From: Reyranella aquatilis
GTDB lineage: Bacteria; Pseudomonadota; Alphaproteobacteria; Reyranellales; Reyranellaceae
DNA: 64,000 nt
Assembly: GCF_020880995.1 (NCBI RefSeq)
Contig: NZ_JAJISD010000001.1
Span: 186,001 to 250,000 of the forward strand
Direction: 5' to 3'
Shown: positions 19,423 through 28,341 of the stretch, one piece after another
How positions within the stretch are numbered: position 1 is the first letter of the stretch
Layout of the letters: each line of letters begins with the position of its first letter
Notes under the pieces: model-generated
Database searches by the model: none
Told to the model about the DNA's origin: nothing
Seen by the model: only the letters and a program-made list of their open reading frames with translations
Translations under genes and position numbers: made by a program

Positions 19423-20028
19423 TCAGGCCGCCTTTTTCTTGTTCTGCTGGCTCGGATGGTCGCCCGCGATCTTCAGGAAGTTCTCAAGGATCTTGTGGCC
19501 GTATTCAGAGGCGATGCTCTCGGGATGGAACTGCACGCCGTGGATCGGCAGCGTCTTGTGCCGCAGGCCCATGATGATGTCGCCGGTCTCGGCCGTGACC
19601 TCGAGATCCTTGGGGAAATCCTTCCGGTCGACGATCAGCGAATGGTAGCGGGTCGCTTGGAAGGGCGAGGGCACGTCCTCGAACACACTCTGGTTCTTGT
19701 GGGACACGCCCGACAGCTTGCCATGCATCGGCGCGGGCGCGCGCACGACATGGCCGCCGAACACCTGGCCGATCGCCTGGTGGCCGAGGCAGACGCCGAA
19801 CAGCGGTACCTGTTCCTTCGCCGCCGCGCGGATCAGGTCCATGCAGATGCCCGCCTCGTTGGGCGTGCAGGGGCCGGGCGAGAGCACGATGCCGGCGGGC
19901 TTCAGCGCCAGCGCCTCATCGACCGTGATCTGGTCGTTGCGATGCACGACGCAGCGCGCGCCGAGATCGCCCAGGAAGTGGACGAGGTTGTAGGTGAAGC
20001 TGTCGTAGTTATCGATCAGAAGGAGCAT
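19423..20028 (-). CDS. trpG: Anthranilate synthase glutamine amidotransferase component
   Basis: A 201-residue class I glutamine amidotransferase supplying ammonia to TrpE (and possibly to PabB). The catalytic triad is Cys80 in FGVCLGHQ, His168 and Glu170 in VQFHPES; the oxyanion loop LSPGPCTP is present. Normally it directly follows trpE; here trpE is about 33 kb away at 53,008-54,540. A Bug receptor gene starts 20 bases after its stop and may be cotranscribed. No obvious Shine-Dalgarno is seen before ATG 20028. Confidence 0.94.
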   Translation of the reverse strand: MLLLIDNYDSFTYNLVHFLGDLGARCVVHRNDQITVDEALALKPAGIVLSPGPCTPNEAGICMDLIRAAAKEQVPLFGVCLGHQAIGQVFGGHVVRAPAPMHGKLSGVSHKNQSVFEDVPSPFQATRYHSLIVDRKDFPKDLEVTAETGDIIMGLRHKTLPIHGVQFHPESIASEYGHKILENFLKIAGDHPSQQNKKKAA

Positions 20029-20126
20029 GGCGGCAGTTTATCCGGTCCGTGCCGCCTCTCATAGGATTTCTCCTCATGGCCCTCTCCGCCCGCGAAGCGG
20101 GGAAAGGACGCTTTGAGCGCGTCGCC

Positions 20127-21830
20127 TTACTTCGCCAATTCCGGAAAATCCTCTTCCCGGAATTCGCCGGCGCCGCGCTGGTTCTCGGCGGCCCGCTTTT
20201 CCTCGTCGCGGCGCAGTTCGACGCGGCGGATCTTGCCGGAGATCGTCTTGGGCAGCTCGGCGAACTCCAGCCGGCGGATGCGCTTGAAGGGGGCAAGGCG
20301 CCCGCGCAGGTGCTGGAAGATCGAGAGCGCGGTGGCGCGGTCCGGCTTGCCGCTGGCGGTCAGCGTTATGTAGGCCTTCGGGACGGCCAGGCGCATCGCG
20401 TCGGGCGCCGGCACCACGGCCGCTTCGGCGACGGCCGGATGTTCGATCAGGATGCTTTCCAGCTCGAACGGGCTGATCCGGTAGTCCGACGCCTTGAACA
20501 CGTCGTCCGCTCGGCCGACATAGGTGAGGTAGCCTTCGGAATCGCGCGAGGCGACGTCGCCGGTGCGATAGACGGCGCCGGTGAGCGGCGCGATCGAGCC
20601 GTCTTCCTGCTGGTAGCCCTGCATCAGTGCCGCGGGGCGGTGCGCGAGGTCGATGCAGATCTCGCCTTCCTCGGCGTCCTTGTCGTCGGCATCGAGCAGG
20701 CGAATCCGGTAGCCGGGCAGGGGGCGCCCCATCGATCCGGGCTTGATCGGCTGGCCGGGCGGATTGCCGACCTGGGTGGTGGTTTCGGTCTGGCCGTAGA
20801 AATCGCGGATGGTGAGCCCCCAGGCCTTCTCGACCTGCTCGATCACCTCGGGATTCAGCGGCTCGCCGGCCGCCAGCACCTCGCGCAGCGACGTCCTGCA
20901 CGACTTCAGGTCTTCCTGGATCAGCATCCGCCACACGGTCGGCGGTGCGCACAACGTGGTCACCTGGTTCTCGACGACGACGTCGAGCAGGTAGCGCGCA
21001 TTGAAGCGCGGCTGGTTGGCGATGAAGATCGTGGCGCCGGCGATCCACGGCGCGAAGAAGCAGCTCCACGCGTGCTTGGCCCAGCCCGGCGAGGAGATGT
21101 TGAGATGCACGTCGCCCGGGCGCAGCCCGAGCACGAAGACGGTGGTGAGATGGCCCACCGGATAGCTGCGATGCGAATGCAGCACCAGCTTCGGCTTCGC
21201 CGTGGTGCCGGACGTGAAATAGAGCAGCATCGGATCGTCGGCCCCGGTCGGACCGTCCGGCGCGAATTCGGGCGGGTGATCGAGCAGGCTGGCATAGGCG
21301 TGCCAGCCGGCCGGTGCGTCGCCGACGGCGATGCGCGTCAGGCTCTTGTCGAAGCCTTCGAACTTCGCAGCCTCGGCGGCAGCGGCGACCACGTGGCGCG
21401 CGCGTCCGCGCTCGAACCGGTCGGCGAGATCGACCGGCGTGAGCAGGGTGGTGGCGGGAATGACAACGGCGCCCAGCTTCATGGCCGCCAGCATCACCTC
21501 CCAGAGCGGCGCCACGTTGCCCAGCATCAGCAGCATCCGGTCGCCGCGCTTCACGCCCAGCGCGCGCAATCCGTTGGCGACCCGGTTGGAGCGTTCGGAC
21601 AGTTCGGCGAAGGTGAGGCTGGCGGCGCCGTCGCCCACGATCTTCAGGGCGGGCTTGTGGGCCAGCGGCCCACGCGCCAGCTCGGCGTCGAACCAGTCGA
21701 GCGCCCAGTTGAAGTGATCCATCTGCGGCCACCGGAAGTCGCGATAGGCCGTCGCGTAGTCGCCGCGCTGCGCCAGCAGGAATTCGCGCGCTGCCTTGTA
21801 CGCCTCGATCGTATCAGCCCCGCCCGTCAT
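20127..21830 (-). CDS. AMP-forming acyl-CoA synthetase (medium-chain/benzoate-CoA ligase type)
   Basis: A 567-residue ANL-superfamily enzyme activating a carboxylic acid with ATP to the acyl-CoA. Motifs: YFTSGTTAKPKLVLHSHRS (P-loop), the SPGWAKHAWSCFFAPW segment typical of the ACSM and benzoate-type branch, YGQTETT, YRTGDVA, and the C-terminal PKTISGKIRR with the catalytic lysine. That last motif is the kind of site acetylated by Pat enzymes, and a Pat-like gene lies nearby at 22,803. ATG 21830 was preferred over an upstream start at 21866. Divergent from the EamA gene. Confidence 0.92.
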   Translation of the reverse strand: MTGGADTIEAYKAAREFLLAQRGDYATAYRDFRWPQMDHFNWALDWFDAELARGPLAHKPALKIVGDGAASLTFAELSERSNRVANGLRALGVKRGDRMLLMLGNVAPLWEVMLAAMKLGAVVIPATTLLTPVDLADRFERGRARHVVAAAAEAAKFEGFDKSLTRIAVGDAPAGWHAYASLLDHPPEFAPDGPTGADDPMLLYFTSGTTAKPKLVLHSHRSYPVGHLTTVFVLGLRPGDVHLNISSPGWAKHAWSCFFAPWIAGATIFIANQPRFNARYLLDVVVENQVTTLCAPPTVWRMLIQEDLKSCRTSLREVLAAGEPLNPEVIEQVEKAWGLTIRDFYGQTETTTQVGNPPGQPIKPGSMGRPLPGYRIRLLDADDKDAEEGEICIDLAHRPAALMQGYQQEDGSIAPLTGAVYRTGDVASRDSEGYLTYVGRADDVFKASDYRISPFELESILIEHPAVAEAAVVPAPDAMRLAVPKAYITLTASGKPDRATALSIFQHLRGRLAPFKRIRRLEFAELPKTISGKIRRVELRRDEEKRAAENQRGAGEFREEDFPELAK

Positions 21831-21913
21831 CGCATGCCTCGCATCTTGTTTCCGCCCTTGTTGCAATCTTGGACACGGGCGTAGGGTGAGAGCAACAAGA
21901 AGAAAGTGCCCCC

Positions 21914-22798
21914 TTGGTCGTCGAGCCCCTGATCATCGCGCTGCTGCTCGCCGCAGCGCTGATGCACGCCACCTGGAACGCGATCCTGAAGTCCGACCAG
22001 TCGGACCGTCTGGCAACATTCGGTCTGATCATGACGACCGGCACGATCATGGGGCTCTGCATCGTGCCATTCGTGCCGATGATCGAGGGCGCGGCGTGGA
22101 AGTACCTGATTCTCTCGGTCGCCATTCACGTCGCCTATTACTTCTTCCTGCTGAAGGCCTATTCCTACGGTGATCTCAGCCACACCTACCCGATCGCGCG
22201 CGGTCTTGGCCCGCTGCTGGTCGCTCTCGTGTCGGGCCGCTTCATCGGAGAGCATCTGCGTTCGCAGGACATCGTTGGTGTGCTGCTGCTGAGCTTCGGC
22301 CTGGTGGCCCTGGCCATGCCGTTGAAGAACGTGGTACCGCGTCCGGGCAGCCGGCACGGGCTCGCGACGCTGTTCGCGGTCCTTACCGGCATCACCATCG
22401 CCGGCTACATCATCTCCGACGGACTGGGCGTCCGCGCGGCGGGCGAGTCCACGCAGCACCGCATTTCCTACATCGCCTGGCTCGCGGTGCTGGAAGGGCC
22501 CTGGCTGCTGGTTCTCGCCTTCTGGAAGCGCCCGACGACGGTCTGGGCGCACATGAAGAAGACCTGGTACCGCGGCGTCGGCGGGGGCCTGATCGCCAAT
22601 ACCGGCTACGGCATCGCGATTTATGCGCTGGCGCTGGGACCGATGGCCCATGTCGCGGCCCTGCGCGAGACCTCGGTGCTGTTCGGCGCGCTGATCGGGA
22701 CACTCCTGCTTGGCGAGCCGTTCGGCGGCCGGCGGGTGGCTGCGTCGTTCGTGATCGTTTCAGGGCTTGTGCTGATGAACGGTCCGGCGCTCTTCTAG
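21914..22798 (+). CDS. EamA-family (DMT) transporter
   Basis: A 294-residue membrane protein with about ten helices in two EamA halves; HATWNAILKSD in helix 1 and SHTYPIARGLGPLLVALV in helix 3-4 are typical of the branch. It begins at TTG 21914 behind an AAGAAGAAAG purine tract, because the first ATG in frame lies inside helix 1. It is followed after four bases by the Pat-like gene, suggesting one transcript, and is divergent from the acyl-CoA synthetase. The substrate is unknown. Confidence 0.87.
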   Translation: MVVEPLIIALLLAAALMHATWNAILKSDQSDRLATFGLIMTTGTIMGLCIVPFVPMIEGAAWKYLILSVAIHVAYYFFLLKAYSYGDLSHTYPIARGLGPLLVALVSGRFIGEHLRSQDIVGVLLLSFGLVALAMPLKNVVPRPGSRHGLATLFAVLTGITIAGYIISDGLGVRAAGESTQHRISYIAWLAVLEGPWLLVLAFWKRPTTVWAHMKKTWYRGVGGGLIANTGYGIAIYALALGPMAHVAALRETSVLFGALIGTLLLGEPFGGRRVAASFVIVSGLVLMNGPALF

Positions 22799-22802
22799 CG
22801 TC

Positions 22803-25484
22803 ATGTCCACTCGAAACCTCGATACCCTGATGGCACCGCGCTCGGTCGTCGCCATCGGCGCCAGCGAACGACCCGGCTCCGTCGGCGCGGCAGTCACCCA
22901 CAATCTCCTGGCAGGCGGCTTCCAGGGCGAAATCTACATGGTCAACCGGAAGGGCGGGACGATCGCCGGCCGAACGGCCTTCAAGCGCGTCTCGGACCTG
23001 CCGGAACCGGCCGATCTGGCCGTCATCATGACGCCGGCCGAGACCATTCCGTCGCTGATCGTCGCCCTGGGCGAGGCGGGGACGCGGACGGCAGTGGTGA
23101 TCAGCGCCGGTCCGGGCAGCGGGCCCGACGCGGGGGTGGTCAATGCTCGCTGGCGCCAGCGCCTCCTCAATGCCGCGAAACCCTACCTGCTGCGTATCGT
23201 CGGACCCAACTGCATCGGCTACGCCGCGCCGCGGCTCGGCCTCAACGCGAGTTTCGGGCCGACGCGCCTGAAGGGTGGGCGCATCGCCGCCATCGCGCAG
23301 TCCGGCGCCGTACTGGCCGGGCTCGCCGACTGGGGCGTGGCGCAGGGCATCGGCTTCTCGCACCTGATCTCGATGGGCGACATGGCCGACGTCGATTTCG
23401 GCGACGTGCTCGACATGCTGGCACGCGACTACGAGACGCGCGCCGTCCTGATGTACGTCGAAGGCATCACGAACGCCCGCAAGTTCATGTCGGCGGCGCG
23501 CGGCGTGGCCCGCGTCAAACCCGTCATCGTCCTGAAGGGCGGTCGCCACGCCGCCGCGGCACAGGCGACCGCCTCGCACACCGGCTCGATGGCGGGCTCG
23601 GCTGCCGTCTACGACGCGGCCTTCGCGCGGGCGGGCTTGGTTCGCGTGCTCGGCCTCGGCGAACTTTTCGACGCGGCCGAGACGCTGGGCTACGGCATCG
23701 CGTTACGTAACGAGCGTCTCGCGATCCTGACCAATGGCGGCGGCGCGGGCATCATCGCGACGGACCTGCTGATGGACGAGGGTGGTGAATTGGCGACCCT
23801 GCTGCCGCGGTCGATCGGCAATCTCGACAAGCAGATGCCGCGCGGCTGGTCGCGCGCCAATCCCGTCGACATCGTGGGCGACGCCGACGGCGCCCGTTAC
23901 GCCGCCGCCCTGAACGGACTGGCTGACGATCGCGGCGTCGGCGCCGTGCTCGCCATGAATGTGCCAACGGCGCTCACCTCTTCGGTCGAGGCCGCCCGTG
24001 CAATCGTCAGCGCGGCGGGCACGAAGGTGGTTCCGGTAATTGGCTGCTGGATCGGCGGTCCCGAGGCACAAGCCGGGCGCCACGTTCTGCACGAAGCAGG
24101 GATCCCGGCCTACGACACGCCGCTGCGCGCCGTGCGCGGTTTCATGCATCTGGTGGAGTATCGCCGCGGACAGCGGGCCCTGCAGCGCACGCCACCCTCC
24201 GTGCCGGAAGTCCGCTCGGATACAGACCTGGTCCGCTCGATCGTGCAGGCCGCGCTCGCCCAGAAGCGCTCCGTGCTCACCGAACCAGAAGCCAAGCGCG
24301 TGCTGGCGGCCTACGGCGTTCCGGTCGTGCCGACGGAGGTTGCGCGTGACGCCGCCGGCGCGGCGGCAGCGGCGGTACGCATCGGCTTTCCCGTCGCGGT
24401 CAAGATTCTCTCGCGCGACATCACGCATAAGACGGACGTGGGCGGCGTGGCACTGGACCTGATGTCCGAGCAGGCGGTGCTGGATGCGGTTCGCGAAATG
24501 ACCGGCAAGATCCTGGTCATGGCGAACAAGGCCCGGATCGATGGTTTCGTGGTCCAACCCATGATCCGCCGCCCACATGCCGTCGAACTCATCCTGGGCG
24601 CCGCGGAGGATGCGGTGTTTGGCCCGATCATTCTCGTCGGCCACGGCGGCGTGGCGGCCGAGGTGATCGACGACAAGGCGCTGGCGCTGCCGCCGCTCGA
24701 TCCTGTGCTGGCCGAGGACGCGTTGAGCCGCACGCGCGTCGACCGCCTGCTGCGTGGCTATCGCGACCGCGCGCCGGCCGACCGGAGCGCGGTGGGCGAA
24801 GTGATGATCCGCCTGTCGCAACTCATCGCCGATGTCGGCGAGATCGCCGAGCTCGACATCAATCCACTGCTGGCCGACGCCGATGGCGTGATCGCACTCG
24901 ATGCGCGCATCGTCGTGCGCCGGCCGCAGAAGGGGCCGGAGCGGGCGGCGCGCTTCGCCATCCGACCCTATCCGGTCGAACTGGAGACCGAGATCGAACA
25001 TCGCGGTGAGAAGCTGCGTCTGAGGCCCATCCGTCCCGACGACGAGCCCATGCTGCAGGCCTTCACACGGCGCATGACGCCCGAGGACGTGCGCATGCGC
25101 TTCTTCGGTCCCCTGCGGGAGATGAGCCATGAACTGGCGGCCCGGCTGACTCAGATCGACTACGACCGGGAGATGGCTTTCCTGCTCCTGGAAGGAGGCG
25201 GGGAGCTCGTCGGCGTCGGACGCCTGGTCGCGGACCCCGATTTCCAGCAGGGTGAGTTCGCCTTGACGGTGGCGTCGGATCGGCAGGGCCGCGGCTACGG
25301 CGAACTGCTGCTGCGTCACGTGCTGCAGTATGGAAAGTCGCGAGGTATGAAGCGCGTGGTCGGCCATGTGCTTCGCGAGAACAGCCGGATGCTGGAACTG
25401 GCCAAGCATCTCGGTTTCCGCCGCGAAGGCGGCCGGTCGGGCGAACCGGACATACGGCTGATCAAGTCGTTGGCCAGCGTCTAG
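22803..25484 (+). CDS. Pat-like protein: NDP-forming acyl-CoA synthetase fused to GNAT acetyltransferase
   Basis: An 893-residue multidomain protein: CoA-binding Rossmann domain (about 1-130), succinyl-CoA-ligase-like domains (about 150-460, with SHTGSMAGSAAVYDAAF containing the loop histidine), an ATP-grasp domain (about 490-710, GFPVAVKILSRDITHKTDVGG), and a C-terminal GNAT domain (about 735-890, acetyl-CoA loop DRQGRGYGELLL). Length and order match the lysine acetyltransferase Pat of Salmonella and Rhodopseudomonas, which inactivates AMP-forming acyl-CoA synthetases. Such a synthetase lies 1 kb away. A metabolic acetate-CoA ligase role is the alternative. Confidence 0.9.
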   Translation: MSTRNLDTLMAPRSVVAIGASERPGSVGAAVTHNLLAGGFQGEIYMVNRKGGTIAGRTAFKRVSDLPEPADLAVIMTPAETIPSLIVALGEAGTRTAVVISAGPGSGPDAGVVNARWRQRLLNAAKPYLLRIVGPNCIGYAAPRLGLNASFGPTRLKGGRIAAIAQSGAVLAGLADWGVAQGIGFSHLISMGDMADVDFGDVLDMLARDYETRAVLMYVEGITNARKFMSAARGVARVKPVIVLKGGRHAAAAQATASHTGSMAGSAAVYDAAFARAGLVRVLGLGELFDAAETLGYGIALRNERLAILTNGGGAGIIATDLLMDEGGELATLLPRSIGNLDKQMPRGWSRANPVDIVGDADGARYAAALNGLADDRGVGAVLAMNVPTALTSSVEAARAIVSAAGTKVVPVIGCWIGGPEAQAGRHVLHEAGIPAYDTPLRAVRGFMHLVEYRRGQRALQRTPPSVPEVRSDTDLVRSIVQAALAQKRSVLTEPEAKRVLAAYGVPVVPTEVARDAAGAAAAAVRIGFPVAVKILSRDITHKTDVGGVALDLMSEQAVLDAVREMTGKILVMANKARIDGFVVQPMIRRPHAVELILGAAEDAVFGPIILVGHGGVAAEVIDDKALALPPLDPVLAEDALSRTRVDRLLRGYRDRAPADRSAVGEVMIRLSQLIADVGEIAELDINPLLADADGVIALDARIVVRRPQKGPERAARFAIRPYPVELETEIEHRGEKLRLRPIRPDDEPMLQAFTRRMTPEDVRMRFFGPLREMSHELAARLTQIDYDREMAFLLLEGGGELVGVGRLVADPDFQQGEFALTVASDRQGRGYGELLLRHVLQYGKSRGMKRVVGHVLRENSRMLELAKHLGFRREGGRSGEPDIRLIKSLASV

Positions 25485-25559
25485 CAGGCGGACCAACCCG
25501 CGCCGCCTGATTGCGGCAAAATAGTGGCCTTGACCAAGAGGTTAGGGCATAACCCTCAT

Positions 25560-26693
25560 ATGGCGTCTAGGAAGAACAGAAGCGGGAAGACGAACAGAAG
25601 GAGTCCGCGGCGCGGACCCGGCTTCGTCGACCGGCTGCTGTTCCGTTACGACGCGCTGATCGCGTGGATCTCCGGCCATCGCTGGCATTCGATCGTCATC
25701 GCGGTGATCGCGCTGTTCGTCGGCAGTCTCATCGGCGGCTACTGGATCGCCGAGCGACTCGATCTGCGCGGCAGTGATCGTGTGGCGCGCGACACGCTCG
25801 AGGACATGAAGCGCACCGCCGCTTCGCAGCCTGCTCCGCCGGAAACCAAATACGCGCGCATCGAGGACCTGCCCAGCTTTCCGAAGTATTCCGAGGCCGA
25901 GCCGGGCAAGCCGTTGCCGACGCTCGAGGAGAAGCCGCGCGTCCGGCAGGTCGCGGCGGCGCTCTCGCCCGAGCAGACATGGCGCCGCAATGCGGTGCCG
26001 TTCCGCGACCTCAACAGCCGGCCGCTGGTGGCGATCGTGATCGACGATGTCGGCCTCGACCGCGCGCGTTCGAAGCGCGCCTGGGAGTTGCCGGGTCCCA
26101 TGACCATGTCGTTCCTGCCGTACGCCAAGGACCTGCCCGAGCAGGCGCGCGCGGCGCGGGCGCGCGGGCATGAGCTGATGCTGCACATGCCGATGGAGCC
26201 CAACGGCCGCAACGATCCCGGGCCGGGCGCCCTGATGGTATCGATGTCGGACGCCGAACTGCGGCAGCGCCTGCTGATCGCGCTGGAGAGTTTCAGCGGC
26301 TATGTCGGGATCAACAACCACATGGGCAGCCGCTTCACGGCGACCCGTCCGGGCATGGACGTGGTGATGCGTCAGCTCAAGCCGCGCGGGCTGATGTTCC
26401 TCGATTCGCGCACCACACCGCAGTCGGTGGGCGACCAGACGGCCCAGGAATTCGGCGTGCCGTCGATCGTGCGCCATGTCTTTCTCGACGACGAGGAGAC
26501 GCTGGAATCGGTCCGGCGCAAGCTCGCCGAGACCGAGGCCGTGGCCCGGCGGCAGGGATTCGTCGTGGCGATCGGCCATCCGCACGACGCCACGCTGCAG
26601 GCGCTGGCGGAGTGGCTGCCCACGGTGCAGGGCAAAGGGCTCGCGCTGGCGCCGTCGACCGCGATATTGCGCAAGCGCAACGGTTGGGATTGA
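25560..26693 (+). CDS. Divergent polysaccharide deacetylase family protein
   Basis: About 377 residues: a very basic N-terminus, one transmembrane helix (roughly residues 43-64) and a periplasmic domain of the divergent polysaccharide deacetylase family (PF04748). Motifs are AIVIDDVGLD, LMLHMPMEP, NNHMGSRFT and FLDSRTTPQ, which supply the Asp/His metal site. It would act on cell-wall or exopolysaccharide sugars. ATG 25560 was preferred; GTG 25524 in the same frame adds 12 residues and has no Shine-Dalgarno. It lies 75 bases after the Pat-like gene on the same strand. Confidence 0.87.
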   Translation: MASRKNRSGKTNRRSPRRGPGFVDRLLFRYDALIAWISGHRWHSIVIAVIALFVGSLIGGYWIAERLDLRGSDRVARDTLEDMKRTAASQPAPPETKYARIEDLPSFPKYSEAEPGKPLPTLEEKPRVRQVAAALSPEQTWRRNAVPFRDLNSRPLVAIVIDDVGLDRARSKRAWELPGPMTMSFLPYAKDLPEQARAARARGHELMLHMPMEPNGRNDPGPGALMVSMSDAELRQRLLIALESFSGYVGINNHMGSRFTATRPGMDVVMRQLKPRGLMFLDSRTTPQSVGDQTAQEFGVPSIVRHVFLDDEETLESVRRKLAETEAVARRQGFVVAIGHPHDATLQALAEWLPTVQGKGLALAPSTAILRKRNGWD

Positions 26694-26698
26694 GTGGT

Positions 26699-26716
26699 CT
26701 CCAACGAGTGTTGGAG
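26699..26716 (+). promoter_or_regulatory. Hairpin overlapping the ribosome-binding site of the gamma-glutamyltransferase
   Basis: Perfect 7-base arms CTCCAAC/GTTGGAG around GAGT. The 3' arm contains the GGAG of the Shine-Dalgarno GGAGGAAG (26713-26720) for GTG 26725. The stem could hide the ribosome-binding site, or be unfolded by ribosomes finishing the upstream gene, whose stop is at 26693. Confidence 0.5.
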
Positions 26717-26724
26717 GAAGCGAC

Positions 26725-28341
26725 GTGCGATACAAGAAGCAGGCGATGATCGTGGCTCCCCAGCCCGAGCCGACGGAGGCGGGGGCCGACGTTCTGCGCG
26801 AAGGCGGAAACGCCGTCGACGCCGGCATCGCCTGCGCTCTGGTGCAGGGCGTGGTCGATCCGCAGATGTGCGGCATCGCCGGTTTCGGCTCCTGCGGCAT
26901 CTACATGCCGGGCAAGAAATTCCACGGCTACATCGACGCCCATGCGCCGGCGCCGCTCGCGGCGCGGCCCGACATGTGGGCCAACCTGATCGAGAGCGAG
27001 GCGCGCGACGGCTACGGCTTCATCCTGAAGGGAAGGGTGAACGACATCGGCTACAAGTCGATCTGCGCGCCGGCCAATCTCAAGATGTACTACGACGCGC
27101 ACAAGGAGCACGGCAGCCTGCCCTGGTCGCGCATCGTCGAGCCGGCGATCCATTGGGCCGAGAACGGCTGGACCGTGCGGCCGCACGTCCACTTCTGGTG
27201 GGCCGACGACGGCGCGTTCGGCCGGGCTCCGAACTTCGAGCGTACCGGCTTCACACCGGCGGCGCGCGCGCTCTACTGCCGGCCCGATGGCGTGCCCAAG
27301 CGGGTGGGCGACCGGGTCGTGAACCGCGACTATGGCCAGACGCTGCGCGCCATCGCGAAGGGCGGCGCCGACGTCTTCTATTCCGGCGAGATCGCCCACG
27401 CGATCGCCGAGGACATGAAGAAGAACGATGCGCTGCTGTCGATCGACGACCTCAAGGCCTGGAAGACGGTGCGCAACGAGCCGCTGTGGGGTGACTATCG
27501 CGGCTACAGGGTCTCGACCAACCAGCCGCCGGGCGGCGGCGTAATGCTGATCGAGATGCTGAACATCCTGGAGAATTTCGATATCGGCGCGCTGGAACAT
27601 GGCGGGACGGAGCATGTGCGCATCGTGGCCGAGGCGATGAAGCGCGCGACCATCGACAAGGACGCCAAGGTCGGCGATCCGAAGTTCGTCACCGTGCCGG
27701 TCGGTGAACTGACCTCGAAGGCCTATGCGAAGTCGATGGCGGCGGAGATTGCGCGCGGCGAGAAGGCGAGCGTCACGCGTTTCAACTCGGGTGCAGTCTC
27801 CAAGGACACGACGCACATCTCCGTGCTCGACAAGGACGGCAACTGTTTCACCATGACCCATTCGCTGGGCATGCCCTCGGGCGTCGTCACGCCGGGCCTA
27901 GGCTTCATGTACAACGGCTGCATGGGCGTATTCGATCCGCGCCCCGGCCGTGCCGGCTCGATCGCGCCGGGCAAGGCGCGCTTCAGCTCGGTGGTGCCCT
28001 CGATCCTGTTCAAGGACGGCAAGCCGCACCTGATCATCGGTGCGCCCGGCGCCACGCAGATCGCCATGGGCGTGCTGCACGTCATCCTGAACGCGCTCGA
28101 CTTCGACATGACCATGGTCGAGGCGGTGAGCGCGCCGCGCTTCTCCGCGACGTCCGACGCGATCGACATCTCCAACCGCATCCAGGGCCGCGTCGAGCGC
28201 GAGCTGCAGGCGCAGGGCTATCCGGTCGTCCGCAGCCCCTACGGCTTCGGCTTTGCCGCGGTGCACGGCATCCGCATCCACGAGGACGGTCTCGATGGCG
28301 GCGCCGATCCCGGCCACGACGGCGTGGTGATCGCGGTCTAG
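26725..28341 (+). CDS. Gamma-glutamyltransferase family protein
   Basis: A 538-residue Ntn-hydrolase proenzyme. The autoprocessing nucleophile is Thr362 in SKDTTHISVLDKDGN, and the small-subunit motifs NSLGMPSG-like HSLGMPSGVVTPG and GAPGATQI follow. The N-terminal EAGADVLREGGNAVDAG is the family signature. No signal peptide is visible, unlike E. coli GGT, so a cytoplasmic location is likely. Start GTG 26725 lies 4 bases after GGAGGAAG. It would hydrolyse or transfer gamma-glutamyl groups. Its stop abuts that of the convergent amidase (TAG/CTA at 28339-28344). Confidence 0.92.
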   Translation: MRYKKQAMIVAPQPEPTEAGADVLREGGNAVDAGIACALVQGVVDPQMCGIAGFGSCGIYMPGKKFHGYIDAHAPAPLAARPDMWANLIESEARDGYGFILKGRVNDIGYKSICAPANLKMYYDAHKEHGSLPWSRIVEPAIHWAENGWTVRPHVHFWWADDGAFGRAPNFERTGFTPAARALYCRPDGVPKRVGDRVVNRDYGQTLRAIAKGGADVFYSGEIAHAIAEDMKKNDALLSIDDLKAWKTVRNEPLWGDYRGYRVSTNQPPGGGVMLIEMLNILENFDIGALEHGGTEHVRIVAEAMKRATIDKDAKVGDPKFVTVPVGELTSKAYAKSMAAEIARGEKASVTRFNSGAVSKDTTHISVLDKDGNCFTMTHSLGMPSGVVTPGLGFMYNGCMGVFDPRPGRAGSIAPGKARFSSVVPSILFKDGKPHLIIGAPGATQIAMGVLHVILNALDFDMTMVEAVSAPRFSATSDAIDISNRIQGRVERELQAQGYPVVRSPYGFGFAAVHGIRIHEDGLDGGADPGHDGVVIAV

